NCBI GenBank assembly: GCA_028866355.1
Contig: JAGWIH010000055.1
Span: 1-10,274 of the forward strand
Source: Alphaproteobacteria bacterium
Lineage (GTDB): Bacteria > Pseudomonadota > Alphaproteobacteria > ATCC43930 > CGMCC-115725
Reading direction: 5' to 3'
DNA length: 10,274 bases
Part shown: positions 6,582-10,274 of the stretch, piece after piece
Position numbering within the stretch: the stretch's first letter is position 1
Layout of the letters: each line of letters begins with the position of its first letter
Translations under genes and position numbers: made by a program
Notes under the pieces: generated by a model
What the model was told of the DNA's origin: nothing
What the model saw: only the letters and a program-made list of their open reading frames with translations
The model's database searches: none

Positions 6582-7283
6582 GTGGTGCAGACCGCGGGAA
6601 AATCCGGCGCAGATGCCGAATTGCTGGCGCTGATGCGGCGCGGCGAGCCGGCGGCGTTTGCCGCGCTCATGCGCCAGAACAATCGCCGGCTCTATCGTTT
6701 GGCGCGCAGCATCGTGCGCGACGAAAGCGAAGCCGAGGACGTGGTGCAGGAAACCTACGTCCGTGCACTCGCGCATCTCGACGAATTCCGCGGCGAGGCG
6801 AGCCTGACGACCTGGCTCGCGCGCATCGCCGCCAACGAGGCGCTCGGCCGGCTGCGCCGCCGCCGCCCGACCGTCGATCTGGCGCAGGCCGAAAACGTCG
6901 TCGCGCTGCCCGGAATCGGCGCCATGATCAATCCCGAGAATGCCGCCGCACGGCGCGAAATCCGGCGCGTCATCGAACGCGCGGTCGACGCGCTGCCGGC
7001 GAATTTCCGCACCGTCTTCATGCTGCGCGCGGTCGAACAGATGAGCATCGACGAAACCGCGTCGCTGCTCGGCATTCCGGCCGAGACGGTGAAGACCCGC
7101 TTCCATCGCGCCAACCGTCAGCTGCGCCAGGCGCTGAGCGACGAGTTCGCCTCGATCCTCGACGACGCCTTTCCGTTCGCCGGTGCGCGCTGCGATGCGC
7201 TGATGGGTCGCGTCTTGGCGCGCCTCGGCGTCGCGGCCGCAATTTCCGATCCGTCCATCGCAAATCTGAAACCGAAGGAGTGA
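6582..7283 (+). CDS. ECF-type RNA polymerase sigma factor, no anti-sigma gene adjacent
   Basis: The protein is 233 residues from GTG 6582, or 239 from ATG 6564; I favour the GTG because of its Shine-Dalgarno and the promoter position. Residue numbers here count from ATG 6564. Region 2 contains RRLYRLARSIVRDESEAEDV (41-60) and VQETYVRALAHLDEF (61-75), then TTWLARIAANEALGRLRRRR (82-101). Region 4 contains LPANFRTVFMLRAVEQMS and the helix-turn-helix IDETASLLGIPAETVKTRFHRA (162-183). A C-terminal extension (about 194-239) carries FPFAGARCDALMGRVLARLG, which I associate with a group of alphaproteobacterial ECF factors, possibly ECF26. The secreted-protein gene starts 3 bases after the stop, so they are one operon, followed by a HiPIP gene. 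No anti-sigma gene is visible, so the control mechanism is open. Confidence 0.93.
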   Translation: MVQTAGKSGADAELLALMRRGEPAAFAALMRQNNRRLYRLARSIVRDESEAEDVVQETYVRALAHLDEFRGEASLTTWLARIAANEALGRLRRRRPTVDLAQAENVVALPGIGAMINPENAAARREIRRVIERAVDALPANFRTVFMLRAVEQMSIDETASLLGIPAETVKTRFHRANRQLRQALSDEFASILDDAFPFAGARCDALMGRVLARLGVAAAISDPSIANLKPKE

Positions 7284-7286
7284 ACC

Positions 7287-7694
7287 ATGCGTCGACTGCT
7301 CGTTGCTATCGCCCTCTTGGCTTTCGTGGCCACGCCGGCGTTCGCCCAGAATGTTTCCAAGGAGCCGCCCGGCGGCGCCTATAAGAAAGTCAGCACGCTC
7401 GTGAAGTTGCCGGACTTCCTGCCCGGCATCGGCGTGCTCTACGTCGATCCGAAGACGCTGCCCGCCGGGCCGTTCCTGGCCTACGACCACAAAGGCAAGC
7501 TGGTCAGCACGATCTACATGATCCCGATCGCCGACTTCAATGCGCAGAAGGGATTCTCGCTGGCGGCGCCGGGCGGCAAAGTCGATCACGTGTCGATGTA
7601 CTTCAACGCCGGCCATCCCGGCGTCGAACAGCCGCATTACCACATCGTGCTGTGGCATGTGAGCAAGGCGCAGGAATCCTTGGTCGCGAAGTAA
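7287..7694 (+). CDS. Secreted His-rich protein, tentatively TTHB210-like (DUF5602)
   Basis: The 135-residue protein has a clear Sec signal peptide (MRRLLVAIALLAFVATPAFA, cleavage likely after A20), leaving a periplasmic domain of about 115 residues. Its second half holds a His cluster: VDHVSMYFNAGHPG (99-112) and QPHYHIVLWHV (115-125), with H101, H110, H117, H119 and H124 placed as possible metal ligands. The pattern recalls the TTHB210/DUF5602 proteins; the Thermus member is under ECF sigma control, from memory. Here too it is the gene directly after an ECF sigma gene: AAGGAG (7275-7280) overlaps the end of the sigma gene and sits six bases before ATG 7287. No cysteines are present. The family call is tentative; the signal peptide, export and operon membership are firm. 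Confidence 0.8.
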   Translation: MRRLLVAIALLAFVATPAFAQNVSKEPPGGAYKKVSTLVKLPDFLPGIGVLYVDPKTLPAGPFLAYDHKGKLVSTIYMIPIADFNAQKGFSLAAPGGKVDHVSMYFNAGHPGVEQPHYHIVLWHVSKAQESLVAK

Positions 7695-7708
7695 GCGGCA
7701 CGGGCGCG

Positions 7709-7981
7709 ATGAAACGTCCAAGTTCGTTTTCGCGCCGGACTCTGCTGGCCGGCACGGCGATCACCGTCGCCGTGTCGGCTGCGCAGGGTATAACGCGCGT
7801 CGCACGCGCCGACGACAAGGCGACGAAGGAACAGGCGAAATACCAGGATCACCCGAAGGGCCAGCAGCGCTGCGAGATCTGCGTCAACTTCCAGCCACCG
7901 AACCGCTGCGCCTTCGTGCAGGGCGACATCAGCCCGAAAGGCTGGTGCCAGTTCTTCGCCGCGCGCGACAACGCGCACTGA
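7709..7981 (+). CDS. Tat-exported HiPIP-like high-potential iron-sulfur protein
   Basis: The 90-residue protein has a twin-arginine signal (SRRTLLAG at 8-15, then a hydrophobic run to about 27, with cleavage likely near ARA at 32-34). The mature domain is about 56 residues. Four cysteines follow the HiPIP order C55-x2-C58-x8-C67-x12-C80, ending GWCQFFAAR, where HiPIPs have GWC near the last ligand. HiPIPs are periplasmic [4Fe-4S] electron carriers and use Tat because the cluster is inserted before export. The frame is open upstream to ATG 7652, but that would overlap the previous gene and push the Tat motif inward, so ATG 7709 is chosen. It starts 14 bases after the upstream stop and ends 9 bases from the convergent sspB stop. 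The partner reductase or oxidase is not in the window. Confidence 0.88.
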   Translation: MKRPSSFSRRTLLAGTAITVAVSAAQGITRVARADDKATKEQAKYQDHPKGQQRCEICVNFQPPNRCAFVQGDISPKGWCQFFAARDNAH

Positions 7982-7990
7982 GCGCGGCGG

Positions 7991-8527
7991 CTACTTCTTG
8001 CGGAACTGATCGAGGGTGAGGACTTCGGCGCTTTTGCCTGCCGTCTTGTCGCCGGCCTTGTCGTCGGCTTTGGCACGCCTGTCGGCCTTGTCGCTTTTCG
8101 CCGCGCGCGGTTTTTCGAGCGGCGTCGGTATTTCGGCCGCGGATGACTCGTCTCCGGCCTGTTCGTTGGCCGCGGCGACCTGCTGGAACTGTAGGCCGAA
8201 CTTCACCGCCGGATCGGCGAACGACAGGATCGCCTCGAACGGAATCACCAGCCGTTCGGGTTTGCCGGCGAAGCTCAAGGTCACGCCGAAGCGTTCCTCC
8301 TCGACGTCGAGGTCCCAGAATTGATGCTCGAGCACGATGGTCATGTCGTCGGGATGTTGCGCGCGCAGGCTCGCCGGCATCTCGACGCCGTCGAAACCGG
8401 TTTTGAAGGTGATGTAAAAGTGATGCGCGCCCGGCAGGCCGTTGGCGGCGGTGCGGGCTAGCGCCTCGCGCACAACGCCGCGGAGCGCCGCCTCGACCAT
8501 CTTGTCGTAACGCAGAAGGTCTTTCAC
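7991..8527 (-). CDS. sspB: SspB, ClpXP adaptor for ssrA-tagged proteins (alphaproteobacterial type)
   Basis: The 178-residue cytoplasmic protein is an SspB: it dimerises, grips the N-terminal part of ssrA tags and tethers them to ClpX for degradation. The folded domain spans about 1-120 and starts KDLLRYDKMVEAALRGVV, followed by HHFYITFKTGFDGVEMP (35-51) and MTIVLEHQFWDLDVEEERFG (62-81). A disordered Lys/Asp/Ala-rich linker (about 120-167) leads to the terminal segment VLTLDQFRKK, the likely ClpX-binding tail. The start is GTG at 8527-8525, with GGGAG (8539-8535) seven bases upstream. It is the first gene downstream of the ssrA (tmRNA) gene, about 30 bases away on the same strand. The adaptor and the tag it recognises are therefore encoded side by side and may share a transcript. 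Confidence 0.95.
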   Translation of the reverse strand: MKDLLRYDKMVEAALRGVVREALARTAANGLPGAHHFYITFKTGFDGVEMPASLRAQHPDDMTIVLEHQFWDLDVEEERFGVTLSFAGKPERLVIPFEAILSFADPAVKFGLQFQQVAAANEQAGDESSAAEIPTPLEKPRAAKSDKADRRAKADDKAGDKTAGKSAEVLTLDQFRKK

Positions 8528-8547
8528 GCGCGCGCTCCCGCAAACCG

Positions 8548-8584
8548 AAAATCAGTGGGGGGCTTCTGTTGCCCGGTGCCCCCC
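8548..8584 (-). terminator. GC hairpin at the 3' end of ssrA, possibly a terminator
   Basis: On the minus strand GGGGGGC (8584-8578) can pair with GCCCCCC (8563-8557) around a 14-base loop, and TTTT (8551-8548) follows after five bases. It may be the last helix of the mature coding piece, a weak intrinsic terminator or both. A leaky version would let transcripts enter sspB. Confidence 0.35.
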
Positions 8585-8604
8585 GGACCGCGCTTACTTA
8601 GAGA

Positions 8605-8637
8605 CTAAGCAGCGAGTGCGACAGAGTTATCGTTCGC
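8605..8637 (-). other. tmRNA tag reading frame, ANDNSVALAA
   Basis: Codons GCG AAC GAT AAC TCT GTC GCA CTC GCT GCT TAG give ten encoded residues. With the alanine brought by tmRNA itself, the tag is A-ANDNSVALAA, 11 residues. The AND start is the universal tmRNA motif, and ALAA at the end is the ClpX-recognised C-terminus seen in E. coli. Confidence 0.93.
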
Positions 8638-8721
8638 ACTTAGGTTTTGGCCCGATAACGGCGGTACCATGCCGGGCAAAAGACGTACCTTTACAACGCG
8701 CGTCGATCCTAGTTCGCCCCC

Positions 8722-8753
8722 ATGACGGCGCGGAGACGATGGCTCCGCGAAAC
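8722..8753 (-). other. Intervening segment between acceptor and coding pieces of tmRNA
   Basis: The 32 bases between the encoded CCA and the mature 5' end GGGGGCG form a hairpin, CGCGGAG-CCATCGT-CTCCGCG, with a 7-bp stem. In two-piece tmRNAs this segment is removed by processing, probably with RNase P making the 5' end of the coding piece. The stem brings the two acceptor strands together in the precursor. Confidence 0.8.
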
Positions 8754-8839
8754 TGGTGGAGGCGCCGGGTACTGCCCCCGGGTCCGCAACGCTTATTCCA
8801 TACGCTGTTTATCGCCATAGCTGGTTGCCCAGCACCTTC

Positions 8840-8868
8840 AATATAAGCGCTTTCGCACCCCCTCAAAA
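8840..8868 (-). promoter_or_regulatory. Candidate promoter of ssrA
   Basis: On the minus strand TATATT (8845-8840) is a good -10 in a GC-rich background, with TTTTGA (8868-8863) 17 bases upstream as a weak -35. Transcription would start near 8835-8832, just at the first tmRNA hairpin. It shares a short divergent region with thyX. Confidence 0.45.
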
Positions 8869-8923
8869 GGGGCGACGAGTCGGCCTTTGCGGGCCGGAAG
8901 CGGCGCGGTTAAAGTCGCCGCCC

Positions 8924-9859
8924 ATGCCGCTGACGCCCGAACAACAGGCCGAAATCGACCGCCAACGCGCCGAGACCCAGCCAACGCGCCGCGCGGTCTC
9001 GCCCGGTCTCGAAGAAATTCTTTACCAAGCGATTCCCGTGCTCGATCACGGTTTTGTCCGCGTCATCGACTACATGGGCGACGACGCCGCGGTGGTTCAG
9101 GCGGCGCGCGTCTCCTATGGCAAGGGAACGAAGAAGGTCACCGAGGATCGTGGCCTCATCCAATATCTGATGCGCCACCGGCACACGACGCCGTTCGAGA
9201 TGTGCGAGATCAAATACCACGTCAAGCTGCCGATCTTCGTCGCGCGGCAGTGGATCCGCCATCGCACCGCCAACGTGAACGAATATTCGGCGCGCTATTC
9301 GATCCTCGACAACGAATTTTACGTGCCGGCGCCGGAACAACTCGCGGCGCAATCCGCGAGCAATCGCCAGGGCAGGGGCGACGTCCTGCCGCCGAACGAG
9401 GCTGCGCGCGTGCTTCACCTGTTAAAGCGCGACGCCGAGACCGCCTATCGCGGCTATGTCGAAATGCTGAACGAGGACGATGTCGGCAAGGCGATCGACG
9501 AAAAACGCACCGGCCTCGCGCGCGAGTTGGCGCGGATGAATCTATCGCTCAACTTTTATACGCAGTGGTATTGGAAAACCGACCTGCACAATCTGCTCAA
9601 TTTCCTGAGCCTGCGCGCCGACGCGCATGCGCAATACGAAATCCGCGTCTATGCCGAAGCGATGATCGAAACGCTCGAAAAGTGGGTCCCGATCACTGCC
9701 GAAGCCTTCCGGCAATACCGTCTCGGCGGTGCGCACCTTTCGGCCAACGGACTCGCGGTGGTGAAGAAGCTGCTCGCCGGCGAAAAGGTGACGCAAGAAT
9801 CGAGCGGACTTAGCAAGCGCGAGTGGACCGAGCTGATGGAAGCGTTGGGGCGCGCTTAA
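8924..9859 (+). CDS. thyX: Flavin-dependent thymidylate synthase
   Basis: The 311-residue protein makes dTMP from dUMP using methylene-tetrahydrofolate, FAD and NADPH, as a tetramer unrelated to ThyA. The ThyX signature is present as RHRTANVNEYSAR (112-124; consensus RHRxxSxNExSxR, with Asn in place of the first Ser). Other conserved segments are RHRHTTPFEM (84-93), ARQWIRHR (107-114), LNFYTQWYWKTDLHNLLNFL (209-228) and RADAHAQYEIR (231-241). The frame is open upstream to 8756, but that stretch is the tmRNA gene, so ATG 8924 is chosen. It has only a weak ribosome site. The residues before about 30 are a family-typical extension. It diverges from ssrA and ends 6 bases from the convergent mrp gene. 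Confidence 0.96.
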   Translation: MPLTPEQQAEIDRQRAETQPTRRAVSPGLEEILYQAIPVLDHGFVRVIDYMGDDAAVVQAARVSYGKGTKKVTEDRGLIQYLMRHRHTTPFEMCEIKYHVKLPIFVARQWIRHRTANVNEYSARYSILDNEFYVPAPEQLAAQSASNRQGRGDVLPPNEAARVLHLLKRDAETAYRGYVEMLNEDDVGKAIDEKRTGLARELARMNLSLNFYTQWYWKTDLHNLLNFLSLRADAHAQYEIRVYAEAMIETLEKWVPITAEAFRQYRLGGAHLSANGLAVVKKLLAGEKVTQESSGLSKREWTELMEALGRA

Positions 9860-9865
9860 GGCGGG

Positions 9866-10274
9866 TTACTGCACAACGATCCGCGGCGCTTTGTGCCCGG
9901 TCGCGCCGCTGAGCTTCTCCCAAATCCGCGTCGCGATTTTCTTATAGACCTGGGCGTGCGGGCTGTCGGGCTGAGCGGCGACGATCGGCTTGCCGCCGTC
10001 TGACGTTTCGCGGATCGCCACGTCCAGCGGCAGCTCGCCGAGGAATTCGGTGCCGAGCTTCTCTGCCTCCTTGCGCGCGCCGCCGTGGCTGAAGATTTCG
10101 GTACGCTCGCCGCAATGCGGACAGAGGAAATAACTCATGTTCTCGATGAATCCCAGGACCGGCACGTTCACCTTGCGGAACATGTTGAGGCCCTTGCGCG
10201 CGTCCATCAGCGCGATGTCCTGCGGCGTCGAGACGATCACCGCGCCGGCCAGCGGCACCTGCTGCGCCATGGTG
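9866..10274 (-). CDS. Mrp/ApbC (NBP35-type) iron-sulfur carrier ATPase, C-terminal part
   Basis: About 135 residues of the C-terminal half are visible, and the gene continues past the window edge. The segment AQQVPLAGAVIVSTPQDIAL is the family's conserved beta strand with switch region after the missing DVQLT motif. It is followed by VNVPVLGFIENMSYFLCPHCGERTEIFSHGG, where CPHC is the CxxC that bridges a [4Fe-4S] cluster between two subunits. These P-loop ATPases deliver Fe-S clusters to target enzymes in the cytoplasm. The Walker A motif lies outside the window. The apparent ATG at 10270-10268 is an internal Met, not the start. Its stop faces the thyX stop 6 bases away. Neighbouring Fe-S fumarase and HiPIP would be plausible clients, but that is inference. 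Confidence 0.95.
   Translation of the reverse strand, partial: TMAQQVPLAGAVIVSTPQDIALMDARKGLNMFRKVNVPVLGFIENMSYFLCPHCGERTEIFSHGGARKEAEKLGTEFLGELPLDVAIRETSDGGKPIVAAQPDSPHAQVYKKIATRIWEKLSGATGHKAPRIVVQ

Larger units (their letters stand above)
8556..8836 (-). ncRNA. ssrA: Circularly permuted two-piece tmRNA
   Basis: Read on the minus strand, the gene is in permuted order. The acceptor piece comes first (about 8836-8754), opening with the hairpin GCTGG-GCAA-CCAGC (8833-8820) and ending CGCCTCCACCA with an encoded CCA at 8756-8754. A 32-base intervening segment (8753-8722) carries a hairpin. The coding piece then starts GGGGGCGAACTAGGATCGAC at 8721. GGGGGCG (8721-8715) pairs with CGCCTCC (8764-8758) as a 7-bp acceptor stem with G-U at the third pair, the alanyl-tRNA synthetase identity element. 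The tag frame runs from GCG (8637-8635) to TAG (8607-8605) and reads ANDNSVALAA. The product rescues stalled ribosomes and marks the nascent protein for proteolysis. Outer ends are approximate. It lies between sspB, downstream on the same strand, and the divergent thyX. Confidence 0.95.

Noticed and set aside
6516..7721. Minus-strand open frame of 401 codons opposite the second sigma operon
   Set aside because: It is antisense to three genes that have clear motifs, signal peptides and ribosome sites.
8868..8873. CCCCT-CAAA-AGGGG hairpin (8859-8872) between ssrA and thyX as a terminator
   Set aside because: It has only five base pairs, no T-run on either strand, and lies in a divergent promoter region rather than at a gene end.
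8756..8923. N-terminal extension of ThyX by 56 residues
   Set aside because: This stretch is the acceptor piece and promoter of the minus-strand tmRNA, and ThyX homologues begin near ATG 8924.

Overview
This is a GC-rich chromosomal window from an alphaproteobacterium. The best evidence is a circularly permuted (two-piece) tmRNA gene with a readable tag reading frame. The alphaproteobacterial-type SspB, ThyX, DUF4169 and RHH_4 proteins point the same way. I see no insertion sequence, phage gene, integrase, CRISPR array or tRNA. Nearly every base is covered by a recognisable gene, so this is mostly core genome with a few informative arrangements.

Layout. Positions 1-78 are the tail of an FAD-linked oxidase, and a macro-domain deacetylase follows with overlapping stop and start. 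It converges on a PaiB-like FMN-binding protein. From 1278 to 6395 all genes lie on the minus strand. In transcription order they are class I Fe-S fumarase, an ECF sigma factor, a one-TM anti-sigma factor, a CnrX/CpxP-like membrane-anchored periplasmic sensor, class II fumarase (fumC), an RHH_4 protein and a DUF4169 protein. The last three overlap end to start, as do the anti-sigma and sensor genes. From 6564 to 7981 a second ECF sigma factor, a secreted His-rich protein and a Tat-exported HiPIP-like iron-sulfur protein read on the plus strand. An ECF-type promoter lies in front of them.

The last part is a protein quality-control locus. A minus-strand permuted ssrA (about 8836 to 8556) encodes the tag ANDNSVALAA. 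The next gene, about 30 bases downstream on the same strand, is sspB, the adaptor that recognises ssrA tags and delivers them to ClpXP. thyX (flavin-dependent thymidylate synthase) diverges from ssrA and converges on a partial Mrp/ApbC iron-sulfur carrier cut by the window end.

How it fits together. Several products bear on iron-sulfur or redox biology: Fe-S fumarase, HiPIP, Mrp/ApbC, and two ECF systems that may sense envelope or metal/redox state. An oxygen-sensitive fumarase and an oxygen-stable fumarase flank one of the ECF modules. The regulatory links are inference. Gene order, overlaps, the tmRNA tag frame, its acceptor stem and encoded CCA, and the promoter-like sequences are read directly from the bases.
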